From Thiohalocapsa halophila (GTDB lineage: Bacteria; Pseudomonadota; Gammaproteobacteria; Chromatiales; Chromatiaceae): DNA of 64,000 bases. Made by a program: the position numbers and the translations under genes. Within the stretch, counting starts at the first letter, position 1; the number at the start of each line of letters is the position of its first letter. Under the pieces are notes generated by a model. It ran no database searches, was not told the origin of the DNA, and saw only the letters and a list, made by a program, of their open reading frames with translations. The stretch spans positions 16,799 through 80,798 of the forward strand of contig NZ_NRRV01000024.1 in NCBI RefSeq assembly GCF_016583825.1. Direction: 5' to 3'. Positions 52,821 to 61,522 of this stretch are shown here, one piece after another.

Positions 52821-53251
52821 GGCACCCCCTGAATCGACTGCGCGGCGAGTATACGTGAGCGCTCGCCGTCAGCGCTGGGGAGACACCGATTCATTCGCCT
52901 TGGGTTACCAAAAACCGGACGGAGCCCGAAACCTGGTTTCCGGAGGCTTGCATTTTCCGCGACTTGCGTTGCTGCAAATGGCCGGGGGGCCTGCCTCCGC
53001 ACGCGAGATGCTCATCAAGCGGCGTGTCCCGGGAGCGCAGCCCTGCCGTTGCGGTTTGCCATGGCACCGGCTGCGGCCCGACAGGCATAGTCCGGCGCCT
53101 TATGCGGTTGCAACTACCCCGCGCAGGCCAAACTTAGCCGCGCGACCGAAGGCGGGCAACAGGCCGCCGCCTGCGCTAACCTGACCCCAGCCCTGTGACC
53201 CCAGCCCTGTGACCCCAGCCCTGAATCCAGCCCCACCGGGAGATTGACACC
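52821..53251. other. 431-bp divergent intergenic region
   Basis: No gene is supported. A 19-nt palindrome CCCGAAACCTGGTTTCCGG (52925-52943, one mismatch) lies upstream of the AsnB-like gene. Three 14-bp tandem repeats (53182-53223) lie upstream of the haem-protein gene. It must hold both divergent promoters. Confidence 0.5.
53182..53223. repeat. Three 14-bp tandem repeats
   Basis: TGACCCCAGCCCTG occurs three times without interruption (53182-53195, 53196-53209, 53210-53223) and is followed by a partial unit AATCCAGCCCC, 18 bp before the start of the haem protein, where it could influence translation. Confidence 0.85.
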
Positions 53252-53833
53252 ATGAACAAGCCCCTGCTCGCCGGCTCCGCGCTGGCGCTCGCCGCCGCCG
53301 TCGGCACCACCTCGATGGTCGCCATGGCGACGACCCAGGAAGACGCAGACCAAGCCCAACAGCTCATCAAGGAGTTCGCCACCACGCTGCAGGGCGAGCT
53401 CAAGGGTGCCCTGAAGGAGGGCGGACCGGTCAATGCCGTGTCGGTATGCGAGGAGAAGGCACCAGCCATCGCCACCAACCTGTCCGAGCAGAGCGGCTGG
53501 GATGTGGGCCGCACCAGTCTCAAGACCCGCAATGCTGCGCGCAACACCCCGGACGAGTGGGAGCGCAACGTATTGGAGCAGTTCGAGTCCCGCAAGGCGA
53601 ACGGCGAGTCGCCCAAGGGCATGAGCTATGCCTCGGTGGTCGACACCGACGACGGCAAGGTCTACCGCTACATGCAGGCCATCCCGACCCAGCAGGTGTG
53701 CCTCGCCTGCCACGGCAAGGATCTGCCGCCGGACTTGGTAGAAGCCATCGACAAAGCCTATCCTGAGGACGAGGCGCGCGGTTACTCCGTCGGCGACATC
53801 CGCGGCGCCTTCACGCTGTCAAAGCCGCTCTAG
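53252..53833 (+). CDS. Exported single-haem protein of the Tll0287-like (DUF3365) family
   Basis: The ATG at 53252 gives 193 aa with a signal peptide (MNKPLLAGSALALAAAVGTT, cleaved about residue 26). One c-type haem site CLACH is at 150-154, in QQVCLACHGKDLPPDLV. Other family blocks are VSVCEEKAPAIATNLSEQSG, VGRTSLKTRNAARNTPDEWE and GYSVGDIRGAFTLSKPL at the C-terminus. The Tll0287-like domain has a PAS-like fold and is thought to sense redox state or gas; here it stands alone in the periplasm rather than on a kinase. The start is well set by three 14-bp repeats ending 28 nt upstream. Confidence 0.88.
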   Translation: MNKPLLAGSALALAAAVGTTSMVAMATTQEDADQAQQLIKEFATTLQGELKGALKEGGPVNAVSVCEEKAPAIATNLSEQSGWDVGRTSLKTRNAARNTPDEWERNVLEQFESRKANGESPKGMSYASVVDTDDGKVYRYMQAIPTQQVCLACHGKDLPPDLVEAIDKAYPEDEARGYSVGDIRGAFTLSKPL

Positions 53834-53929
53834 GCCGCTCTGACCGCCGCTCCCGCATCGGTGGTCGACCACGGGAGCGGCGGCCGGCTCGACGGCGGTC
53901 ACCGCGATCGAGCCGCGCACGAGGGGCCT

Positions 53930-54508
53930 ATGTCAGAGGATCGCTATAACATTGTCTTCTCGGGTGAGCTCGTCACCGGCGCCGATGCGGTGACCACGCG
54001 CGAGCGGCTCGGCAGTACCTTCCGCCTGAATGCCAGCCAGCTCGACAACCTGTTCAGCGGGCAGGCCGTCGTCGTCAAGCGCGACGTCGACCTGATGACG
54101 GCGACGCGCTTCCAGCAGGCCTTTCTCGCCGCGGGCGCCCGCGCCGCCATCGAGCTCGTCACCACCGCACCGCCGGCACAGGCGGACCCCGCAGCGCCAG
54201 GCGAGCCCGCCGACTTTCCGAAAACCGCAGCCGAGGCCGAGCCAGCGGCGGAGGACCCCGAGACACCAAAGCGGCTAGCGGCGAGCCCCGGGGCCACCCT
54301 GGCATTGGCGCCGCCCGGCACACCGCTGGATGAGCTCGACGACCGCGGCCCGACGCACCAGCCGGACACCAGCGCCCTGAGCCTGGTGCAAAGCCAGGAC
54401 TGGGACCTGTCGGACTGCGCGCCCCCGCCGGCGGCGACGCCGGACTATGATCTCAGCGGGCTGGCACTCGCCCCCCTCGACGCCCGCCGCGGCGAGGACG
54501 CAGAATAA
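53930..54508 (+). CDS. Protein with small N-terminal alpha/beta domain and disordered tail
   Basis: The ATG at 53930 gives 192 aa. The first 80 residues form a compact domain: RYNIVFSGELVTGADAVTTR, then LNASQLDNLFSGQAVVVKRD and TATRFQQAFLAAGARAAIEL. I have seen the same FSGEL...LFSGxxVxxK...A-x2-Q-x3-AGA pattern at the start of various proteobacterial proteins, but no function is known. The remainder is Ala/Pro/Glu-rich and probably disordered, with a repeated WDLSDCAPPP / YDLSGLALAP motif near the end. It follows the haem protein on the same strand (96-bp gap). Confidence 0.6.
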   Translation: MSEDRYNIVFSGELVTGADAVTTRERLGSTFRLNASQLDNLFSGQAVVVKRDVDLMTATRFQQAFLAAGARAAIELVTTAPPAQADPAAPGEPADFPKTAAEAEPAAEDPETPKRLAASPGATLALAPPGTPLDELDDRGPTHQPDTSALSLVQSQDWDLSDCAPPPAATPDYDLSGLALAPLDARRGEDAE

Positions 54509-54654
54509 TGGGCTGCCGGGCATCACCGCCGGGCGCGGCACCTCGGCCGCACGACTGACAGGCCGCGCCTTGCCAGATCCACACGTCAGCCCCAGCCGCA
54601 TCCCCGCGGCGCCGCCCACAGCATCTCATTCCGCACGCCGTCTGGAATCCATCC

Positions 54655-55890
54655 ATGAGTCAGCAACCCAGCCACATTGTCATCGGCGCCGGCATCAGCG
54701 GCCTGAGCGCCGCCCACTACGCCGCCCGCAGCGGCCAGGACGTCCGGGTGCTGGAGGCCGACGCCCGTGAGGGCGGCTGCATGCACACGCACGCCTTCCC
54801 GGAGCTCGGCGGTTATTGGGTGGAGGCCGGCAGCCACAGCTGCTTCAACAGCTACGGGAACCTGCTCGGCATCATGGAGCAGCTCGGCATCTTGGGGCGC
54901 GCCACGGCCAAGGCCAAGCAGAGCTACAAGCTCTGGCGAGAGGGCGAGCACAAGTCCATCCTCTCCGCCCTGCATCCCGTCGAGCTGGTGCGCTCCCTGC
55001 CCAAGCTCTTCGGCGCCGACAAGACCGGGGCCAGCGTGCGCGAGTACTACGGCAAGGGGCTCGGCGAGAAGAACTACCGCGACCTCTTCGGCCCCGCCTT
55101 CCGCTCCGTCATCTGCCAGCCGCCGGACGAGTTTCCAGCCGAGGCCCTGTTCCGCAAGAAGCCCCGGCGCAAGGACGTCCTGCGGAGCTTCACCATGCCC
55201 GAGGGCCTCAGCGAAATCCCGCAACGCATCGCCAGGACACCGGGGGTGACGCTCACCACCAACGCCATCGCAACGGCCATCGAGCGCGACGGCGAGGGCT
55301 TCGCGGTCACCTGTGCCGACGGCACCCGCCACCGCGCGGACTGGCTGACGCTGGCGGTGCCGCCGGACGTGGCCGCCACCCTGCTGACGGACAACGCGGC
55401 CGAGGCGGCGGCCATCATCGCCGGCATCGGCATGGCGGAGATCAACACGCAGCTGCTGGTGCTCGACAAGGCCGACCTCGGCGTCGATGCCCTCGCCGGC
55501 TTCATCAGCGTCGACGGCGCTTTTCTGTCGGCGGTCTCCCGAGACTTCCTGGAGCACCCGCAGCTGCGCGGCTTCGCCTTCCACTTCCCCGGCGATGCGC
55601 TGGACGAGCAGGCCCGCATCGAGGCCGCCTGCCGGGCGCTGAATGCGAGCCCCGAGCGCGTGCGCGCAGCCGCCTTCGTGCGCAACCGGCTGCCGGCGCT
55701 GCGCAAGGGCCATTTCGACCAAATCGCCGCGCTGGATCGGGCGCTTGCCGGCGGGCGCGTCGGCATCACCGGTAACTGGTTCCTAGGGGTCTCCATCGAA
55801 GACTGCGTGACCCGCAGCCGCAGCGAGCACGAGCGCCGCTTCGGCGCCCTGACGGAGACGCTCGAGGAGGCCCCCGCCGCGGCTGCCTAG
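54655..55890 (+). CDS. FAD-dependent amine oxidase/protoporphyrinogen-oxidase-like enzyme
   Basis: The product has 411 aa. The dinucleotide-binding N-terminus is HIVIGAGISGLSAAHYAARS followed by VLEADAREGGCMHTHAF, the GR-type FAD motif of the amine oxidase/PPOX/phytoene desaturase superfamily. EYYGKGLGEKNYRDLFGP and FTMPEGLSEIPQRIA resemble HemY-type protoporphyrinogen oxidases. The C-terminal FAD block is GRVGITGNWFLGVSIEDCV. It might oxidise protoporphyrinogen IX or a carotenoid/amine. No haem-synthesis gene is beside it, so the substrate is uncertain. A 2OG oxygenase gene follows 38 bp downstream. Confidence 0.75.
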   Translation: MSQQPSHIVIGAGISGLSAAHYAARSGQDVRVLEADAREGGCMHTHAFPELGGYWVEAGSHSCFNSYGNLLGIMEQLGILGRATAKAKQSYKLWREGEHKSILSALHPVELVRSLPKLFGADKTGASVREYYGKGLGEKNYRDLFGPAFRSVICQPPDEFPAEALFRKKPRRKDVLRSFTMPEGLSEIPQRIARTPGVTLTTNAIATAIERDGEGFAVTCADGTRHRADWLTLAVPPDVAATLLTDNAAEAAAIIAGIGMAEINTQLLVLDKADLGVDALAGFISVDGAFLSAVSRDFLEHPQLRGFAFHFPGDALDEQARIEAACRALNASPERVRAAAFVRNRLPALRKGHFDQIAALDRALAGGRVGITGNWFLGVSIEDCVTRSRSEHERRFGALTETLEEAPAAAA

Positions 55891-55928
55891 CCGACGTGTC
55901 GGTGCGCTCATCCTAGAAGCACCCGCCC

Positions 55929-56468
55929 GTGAACATGGCGAAGGCGCCGCGGCAGATCGCGCCAATTTCGGCGCATTGGTATCCGGGCGCGGACGCCGTC
56001 AACGGCCCGCTGGCGGCGGCCTTCGAGACCCTGGGCGAGCAGGACTTCACCCACCGCAGCCATTTCATCGACGGGCGCTTCGAGAACCTCTACCTGAACC
56101 GCGGGCGGCTGCCCGGCTTGGCCGCGGTGCTCGACTTCGCGACAGGCGCCGCTGCCGAGCGCCTGGGCCCGGACTGCCCGGCGCTTCGCTGCGGCTTCTG
56201 GCTCAATGCCATGCACGCCAGCAGCAGCACCAGCCGCCACGACCATGCCGAGAACGACGAACTCCTGTCCGCTGTCTACTACGTCACGGCCCCCGCCGAC
56301 AGTGGTGACATCTGCTTCGCGGACGGGCCCTTCCAGACCCGCGTGACACCCGAGCCCGGCCTGCTGCTGCTGTTCCCCCCGAGCCTGGGGCACTGGGTGG
56401 AGCCGCATCAGGGCACGGGGCTGCGCTTGTCGGTGGCTTGCAATCTGGGGCCGGCGGCGGAGGACTGA
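55929..56468 (+). CDS. 2OG-Fe(II) oxygenase-like protein
   Basis: The product has 179 aa from GTG 55929 (or ATG 55935). The double-stranded beta helix is suggested by GFWLNAMHASSSTSRHDHAE (iron ligands among His104, His106 and Glu108), LLSAVYYVTAP, GDICFAD, PGLLLLFPPSLGHWVEPHQG (distal His155) and LRLSVACNL (Arg166, 2-oxoglutarate). This order matches small prolyl-hydroxylase-like proteins of the TIGR02466 group. The acidic ligand position (HxE rather than HxD) is unusual. It is located 38 bp after the FAD oxidase gene on the same strand. Confidence 0.7.
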   Translation: MNMAKAPRQIAPISAHWYPGADAVNGPLAAAFETLGEQDFTHRSHFIDGRFENLYLNRGRLPGLAAVLDFATGAAAERLGPDCPALRCGFWLNAMHASSSTSRHDHAENDELLSAVYYVTAPADSGDICFADGPFQTRVTPEPGLLLLFPPSLGHWVEPHQGTGLRLSVACNLGPAAED

Positions 56469-56618
56469 GCCGGCGGCCTGCGCCCAGAGGCGTCGACAGC
56501 AGGCGGCGGGGCGCGGGCCGAGCGGGATGCATACCGCCGGATGGGTCGAGACGCCGGTCGCTCCAAGGCCGTGGGGCCCGGGCACCGCAGCGAGCCCGAA
56601 GCCGCCCCGGCGACTCCC

Positions 56619-57029
56619 TCAGCGCCCCTCGCGGATGATGATGCGCTCCACCTCGGACACACGGATGCGCCGGCCGTCGAGGGTGCGGATGGTCTGATCC
56701 CCGACGTCCGTGCGCCTGGCCTCGAAGCGCTCTACGGCACCGGTGATGGGGTTCGAGACCTCCACGGTCACCACGTCCCGGGCCCGCTCCCAACCCTGGA
56801 GCAGCGCCAAGGCGCTGCCGACGATCATGGTCACCACCACCACGCCCGCGGCGGTCTGGATCAGGCTGCGGCGCGAGAACAAGCCGGCCCGGCCGCCGCT
56901 CGCCGCTGCGCGGGCACCGTCCGCGGTGTCGCCTCGCTCGCCGCGCTCGCCAGAGGAGTCCGCACGCTGGCGAATGACATAGAAGGCCAGCACGATGACG
57001 GCGGCGGTGAGGAGGAACTTCCCGAGCAT
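56619..57029 (-). CDS. Membrane protein of unknown function
   Basis: The product has 136 aa. Two hydrophobic segments are seen: FLLTAAVIVLAFYVIRQ (about 5-21) and LIQTAAGVVVVTMIVGSALA (about 56-75), joined by a Gly/Arg/Asp-rich linker. The C-terminal third (VTVEVSNPITGAVERFEARR, IRTLDGRRIRVSEVERI) looks like a small beta domain. No family was recognised. It is convergent with the 2OG oxygenase gene (150 bp between) and divergent from the ankyrin lipoprotein gene (269 bp between). Confidence 0.7.
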   Translation of the reverse strand: MLGKFLLTAAVIVLAFYVIRQRADSSGERGERGDTADGARAAASGGRAGLFSRRSLIQTAAGVVVVTMIVGSALALLQGWERARDVVTVEVSNPITGAVERFEARRTDVGDQTIRTLDGRRIRVSEVERIIIREGR

Positions 57030-57298
57030 GGGTATATGTCAGAGCCTGGGAGTCGCCGATGTGGGCCCGCGCCTTCCCTGCGCGGGAACGTCATCGGCTC
57101 GGATCATGGGCGGCAATGCCGCGGCAGCGGCCGCCGACGGGTACCGAGGTCACTTGCCGCCGGCGACGCCGGGCGCTACGGTGCCGGATGCCGCCGGGGC
57201 GACGCACTGTCGGCACCGAAGGCAGCAGGCGCGCGCACCGCTGGCACACGCGCCGGCCGCAGCGGCGCAATTCTGTAAGGAGTCTTTTCCCTAAAGTC

Positions 57299-57955
57299 AT
57301 GCGAAGCATACTGAGCCTCGGCACCTTACTCGGCTGTCTGCTATTGCTGCAAGGCTGTGACGCCCCGCCGAAGCCGAGCGGCAACTTCCACCACGCTGTG
57401 CAGACCGCCGACCTGGTGCAGGTGAAGCGCCACCTGTACTGGAGCACCGACCCGAATCAGCGCGGCCCCGGCGGCCAGCCGCCGCTCAACATCGCCGTGG
57501 GCGACGGCAAGGTCGCCATCGCCAAGGAGCTCCTCAAGCACGGCGCCGACCCCATGGCCGAGGGACCGAACGGCGACACGGCCCTGATGACGGCACTCGC
57601 CCGCGGCCGGGTGCAGGCGGCCGAGCTGCTGCTGCAACGCGGCGCCGAGGACGACCCCAAGGCCCTGCTGTACCAGCTCATCAAGCGCGGCGCCCTGGAC
57701 CGCGACACCCTAGACCTGCTGCTGGACCAGGGAGTGGCGCTCGGCAGCGTCGGCGCGGACGGCCGCACCCCGCTGGCGCTGGCCGTACAAACCGGCAGCG
57801 TCAACATCGCCAAGCTCCTGCTGGAGCGCGGCGCCCCGCTGGCCCCAACGGAGAAGCCCGACAAGGACGCCCCCCAACCCCAGGTACCCACCGCCGAAGA
57901 CATCGGCGACCCCGTCATGGCGCAGCTGCTGCGCCGCTACGGCGTCATCGAGTAG
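57299..57955 (+). CDS. Ankyrin-repeat lipoprotein
   Basis: The ATG at 57299 gives 218 aa; the frame to 57059 is unsupported. The lipobox LLLQG-C places the acylated Cys at residue 20 (LLGCLLLLQGC), so it is a periplasmic lipoprotein. Ankyrin repeats follow: GQPPLNIAVGDGKVAIAKEL-LKHGADP, GDTALMTALARGRVQAAELL-LQRGAE and GRTPLALAVQTGSVNIAKLL-LERGAPL. A weaker first repeat starts at about residue 32. The end EDIGDPVMAQLLRRYGVIE closes the stack. The partner protein is unknown. The REP array starts 29 bp downstream. Confidence 0.88.
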   Translation: MRSILSLGTLLGCLLLLQGCDAPPKPSGNFHHAVQTADLVQVKRHLYWSTDPNQRGPGGQPPLNIAVGDGKVAIAKELLKHGADPMAEGPNGDTALMTALARGRVQAAELLLQRGAEDDPKALLYQLIKRGALDRDTLDLLLDQGVALGSVGADGRTPLALAVQTGSVNIAKLLLERGAPLAPTEKPDKDAPQPQVPTAEDIGDPVMAQLLRRYGVIE

Positions 57956-57983
57956 CGACGCCCAAGATCGCACCCACGCCGCG

Positions 57984-58742
57984 TGTCGGGCCTCCTGCCG
58001 TCGGCACCGACCTACCCCGCCGTAGGTCGGCGCTGAGCGATAGCGAAGCCCGACACCGCACCAACGCCCCATGTCGGGCCTCCTGCCGTCGGCACCGACC
58101 TACCCCGCCGTAGGTCGGCGCTGAGCGATAGCGAAGCCCGACAGCGCGCCAACGCCGGGTGTCGGGCTCCCTGGCGTCGCCACCGACCTACCGCGCCGTA
58201 GGTCGGCGCTGAGCGATAGCGAAGCCCGACACCACCCCAACGCCGGATGTCGGGCCTCCTGGCGTCGGCACCGACCTACCTCACCCGTAGGTCGGCGCTG
58301 AGCGATAGCGAAGCCCGACACCACCCCAACGCCGGATGTCGGGCCTCCTGGCGTCGGCACCGACCTACCTCACCCGTAGGTCGGCGCTGAGCGATAGCGA
58401 AGCCCGACACCGCCCCACCGCCGCATGTCGGGCCTCCTGGCGTCGGCACCGACCTACCTCACCCGTAGGTCGGCGCTGAGCGATAGCGAAGCCCGACACC
58501 GCCCCACCGCCGCATGTCGGGCCTCCTGCCGTCGGCACCGACCTACCTCACCCGTAGGTCGGCGCTGAGCGATAGCGAAGCCCGACAGCGCGCCAACGCC
58601 GCGTGTCGGGCCTCCTCACGTCGGCACCGACCTACCCCGCCGTAGGTCGGCGCTGAGCGATAGCGAAGCCCGACACCGCTCCACTGCCGCATGTCGGGCC
58701 TCCCGGCGTCGGCGCCGACCTACGCGACAGCGAAGCCCGACA
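57984..58742. repeat. REP array of eight 88-89 bp two-REP units
   Basis: Units start with GTAGGTCGGCGCTGAGCGAT at 58022, 58110, 58198, 58287, 58376, 58465, 58554 and 58642. Each unit has REP-A (34 bp, ends GCCCGACA), a 16-bp variable spacer, inverted REP-B (TGTCGGGCCTCCTGGCGTCG(...)CCGACCTAC) and a 7-8 bp linker. The array starts with a lone REP-B (57984) and ends with REP-B fused to a truncated REP-A. Both REPs have the 5' GTAG and an imperfect GTCGG/CCGAC hairpin. It adjoins the transposase gene at 58757. Confidence 0.95.
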
Positions 58743-58756
58743 ACAGGCATCGAGGC

Positions 58757-59287
58757 TCATCGCCGCTCGCCGAACTCGCCGGCAAAGTCCCCCACACATC
58801 CCCAATCCACCGGCAGGACACCGGCACGCAGGTATCTGTGGAACGACGAATACGGCCAATCCGAGGCCCGCGTCACGTAACCATGCTTGACGGGATTGAA
58901 GTGCACATAGTCCACATGGCGCTCGAGATCCAGATCATCGCGAATGGTGTGCTCCCAGAAGCGCTGCTGCCAGATGCCGCGCTCCCGCCTGGCTGCCCTG
59001 ACGCCGGTGATGGACTCGACTTTCGGCAAGGCGCGGGAGAAGCCGCCCTTGATGAGGCTCCAGCGCGTGGAATAATCAACGTCGCCCGCCGGCAAGGCCC
59101 AGACCGCATGCAGGTGCTCCGGCAAGACCACCCAGGCGACGATCTCGAACGGGTGCGTCCGCTTGACGGTGCGCACGGACTCACGCAGTAGGTCAACGTA
59201 GTCCACCAGCAACCGTTGGCGGCGATCGGCCAGGTTGACCGTGAAGAAGTACGCCGCTCCAGGGAGGCGGGCACGGCGATATTGCAT
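58757..59287 (-). CDS. REP-associated tyrosine transposase (RAYT)
   Basis: The product has 176 aa, of the IS200/IS605-related Y1 (HUH) nuclease family. RAYTs cut single-stranded REP DNA next to the GTAG head and are thought to spread or maintain REPs. The HUH pair is EHLHAVW (His58, His60), and the nucleophilic Tyr127 lies in HVDYVHFNPVKHGYV, the RAYT signature. The N-terminus YRRARLPGAAYFFTVNLADR and the WPYSSFHRYL block are typical. It has no insertion-sequence ends of its own but sits between REP arrays (57984-58742 and 59362-59589), the hallmark of a domesticated REPtron. Confidence 0.95.
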   Translation of the reverse strand: MQYRRARLPGAAYFFTVNLADRRQRLLVDYVDLLRESVRTVKRTHPFEIVAWVVLPEHLHAVWALPAGDVDYSTRWSLIKGGFSRALPKVESITGVRAARRERGIWQQRFWEHTIRDDLDLERHVDYVHFNPVKHGYVTRASDWPYSSFHRYLRAGVLPVDWGCVGDFAGEFGERR

Positions 59288-59361
59288 TGTGTTCCTCTGG
59301 CCCCTTTCGTGTGTCGTACAGTGTAAGCCATCGGCCTGCTACGAAGACAACGCCATGCCGT

Positions 59362-59589
59362 TGTCGGGCCTCCTGGCGTCGGCGCCGACCTACAACGCCC
59401 GTAGGTCGGCGCTGGGCGATAGCGAAGCCCGACAGCGCGCCAGCACCGGATGTCGGGCCTCCTGCCGTCGGCACCGACCTACCCCGCCGTGGGTCGGCGC
59501 TGAGCGATAGCGAAGCCCGACAGCGCGCCAACGCCGCATGTCGGGCCTCCTGCCGTCGGCACCGACCTACGCGATAGCGCAGCCCGACA
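59362..59589. repeat. Second REP array on the other side of the RAYT gene
   Basis: It contains inverted REP-B (59362), REP-A (59400), REP-B, a REP-A whose head reads GGGTCGG instead of GTAGGTCGG, and REP-B fused to a truncated REP-A ending GCCCGACA at 59589. The order of elements is the same as in the first array, in the same orientation. The antiporter gene starts 97 bp later. Confidence 0.93.
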
Positions 59590-59686
59590 GGGCCCACCAG
59601 CCAACCCTGCCGTACGCACATCCCGGCGGCGCTTCCGGTAACCTGCGCGCGTCCTGAAGCCACAGGCGCGTGCGCGCAAGCCATCG

Positions 59687-61522
59687 ATGCATCACCTCAC
59701 CGAGATCCTCGCCCTGCTGATGGTGATCGGCATCGGCGCCCAGTGGATCGCCTGGCGCTTCCATATTCCGGGCATCGTGCTGCTGAGCCTGACGGGGCTG
59801 TTGATCGGACCGGTGCTCGGCATCCTGCGCCCGAGCGAGGCCCTGGGCGACGCCTACCACCCGCTCATCAAGCTCGCGGTTGCGGCGATCCTGTTCGAGG
59901 GCGGACTGTCGCTGCGCTTTGCGGAGCTGAAGCAATCCGCGGCGGTGGTGTTCCGACTCACCACCATCGCCGTGGTGCTGTCGTTGAGCCTCACCGCCTG
60001 GGTCGCGCACAACATCGTCGGCATGGCTTGGCCGGTGGCACTGGTGTTCGGCGCCATCACCGTGGTCACGGGTCCAACAGTGATCCTGCCGCTGCTGCGC
60101 CAGGCCAAGCTCAAGGGCCGCCCGGCGTCGTTCCTGAAGTGGGAGGGCATCGTCAACGACCCCACTGGCGCCGTGCTGGTGGTCGTCATGTTCGACGTCA
60201 CCGTCGGCGCCCATGCGGGCCATGTCGGCGAGACGCTCCAGCACTTGGGCGCCGGGGTCGGTGTGGCGCTGCTGCTCGGCGGCGTCGGTGGCTGGGCGCT
60301 GGGCCGCGCCTTCCTAGCCGGGTTGGTGCCGGAGTACCTGAAGGGCGCCGTCGCACTGGCGGCGGCCATCGGCGCCTATGCGCTCTCCAATCTGGTATTG
60401 GAAGAGGCCGGGCTCATTGCCGCCACCGTCATGGGCGTCGTGCTCGGCAACATGAACCTGCCGAGCATCGGCGAGATCCGCCGCTTCAAGGAGTATGTCG
60501 CGGTGCTGCTGGTCTCCGGCGTCTTCCTGTTGCTGACAGCGGACCTGGACCCGCACATCCTCGCCGCGCTGGACTGGCGCAGCGCGCTGCTCATCCTCGC
60601 CGTGGTCTTTCTGGTGCGCCCGGCGGTGGTGTGGCTGTCCACCATCGGCGCCGGCATGAGCTGGCAGGAGCGTACGCTGGTGGGCTGGATCGCGCCCCGC
60701 GGCGTGGTGGCCGCCGCCGTCGCCGGCGTCTTCGGGCCGTTGCTGGCGGAGCAGGGTCTCGCCGGGGCCGAGCTGCTGCTGCCGCTGGTGTTCGTGCTGA
60801 TCTTCACCACCGTGGTGCTGCACGGCTTCACCCTCGGGCGGCTCGCGCGCAAGCTGGACCTGAGCGCCCGGCGCCACGGCGGGCTGATCATCGCCGGCGC
60901 CAGTGCCTGGAGCAATGGCCTGGCCGCGAAGCTGCACGAAGCGGATGTCCCCGTCATCGTCGCCGACAGCGCCTGGCATCGGCTGCGCTCCGCCCGCCAG
61001 GCCGGGGTGCCGGTGTACTTCGGCGACCTGCTCTCGGAGCACGCCGAGCATGCGCTGGAGCTCGGCGCCTTCGGCAGTCTGCTCGCCGCCACCAACAACG
61101 ACGCCTACAACGCCCTGGCCTGCGCGCGCTTCGCCCCGGAGCTGGGGCGCCAGCAGATCTTCCAGCTCGCCGCCAACGACACCGCCGAGCCCTACAAACC
61201 CGCCCCGGAGCTGCGCGGGCGCACCGCCATGGGGCATGACGTGCAATTCGAGGACCTGCAGCAGCGCTGGTACCAGGGCTGGGGCTTTCGCGAAAGCGAG
61301 CTCACCGAGACCTTCGACGCCGAGGCCTTCCAGAGCGCCCTGCCGGAGGGTGCCGTGGCGGTGTTGGTGATCGGCCCCAACCATGCCATACGCCTGCTGG
61401 AGGCGGACAAGCCGCTGCGGGCCGAGGCGGGGGAGCGAGTCGTTTGGCTCGGACCCAAGGCCGATCAAGAGGCGCCGGAGCCGGCGGACCGGGCGGCGGA
61501 TCGGCCGCGGCCGTTGGTTTGA
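59687..61522 (+). CDS. CPA1-type Na+/H+ antiporter with C-terminal nucleotide-binding (TrkA-N-like) domain
   Basis: The product has 611 aa. About twelve helices (1-395) include GGLSLRFAELKQ, the ion site WEGIVNDPTGAVLVVVMFD (ND pair) and GWIAPRGVVAAAVAGVFGPL. The cytoplasmic part (about 400-590) starts GLIIAGASAWSNGLAAKLHE, then VPVYFGDLLSEHAEHALELG and LLAATNNDAYNALACARFAP, a Rossmann-like RCK/TrkA-N domain that would sense nucleotides. Such proteins exchange Na+ or K+ for H+ in pH and salt balance. The last 25 residues are charged and poorly conserved. It differs from the antiporter at 29916 by keeping its regulatory domain. Confidence 0.9.
   Translation: MHHLTEILALLMVIGIGAQWIAWRFHIPGIVLLSLTGLLIGPVLGILRPSEALGDAYHPLIKLAVAAILFEGGLSLRFAELKQSAAVVFRLTTIAVVLSLSLTAWVAHNIVGMAWPVALVFGAITVVTGPTVILPLLRQAKLKGRPASFLKWEGIVNDPTGAVLVVVMFDVTVGAHAGHVGETLQHLGAGVGVALLLGGVGGWALGRAFLAGLVPEYLKGAVALAAAIGAYALSNLVLEEAGLIAATVMGVVLGNMNLPSIGEIRRFKEYVAVLLVSGVFLLLTADLDPHILAALDWRSALLILAVVFLVRPAVVWLSTIGAGMSWQERTLVGWIAPRGVVAAAVAGVFGPLLAEQGLAGAELLLPLVFVLIFTTVVLHGFTLGRLARKLDLSARRHGGLIIAGASAWSNGLAAKLHEADVPVIVADSAWHRLRSARQAGVPVYFGDLLSEHAEHALELGAFGSLLAATNNDAYNALACARFAPELGRQQIFQLAANDTAEPYKPAPELRGRTAMGHDVQFEDLQQRWYQGWGFRESELTETFDAEAFQSALPEGAVAVLVIGPNHAIRLLEADKPLRAEAGERVVWLGPKADQEAPEPADRAADRPRPLV

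Noticed and set aside
52890..52960. Riboswitch-like sequence upstream of the AsnB-like gene (GCAAGCC, GGAAACC and GGTAACCC blocks)
   Set aside because: Individual blocks recall c-di-GMP or cobalamin aptamers, but their order and spacing do not fit either consensus; only the 19-nt palindrome is kept.
57984..58742. Regular direct repeats resembling a CRISPR array
   Set aside because: Units are 88-89 bp and composed of two inverted palindromic REPs; the sequences between repeats are short and nearly identical, no cas genes are present, and a RAYT gene adjoins.
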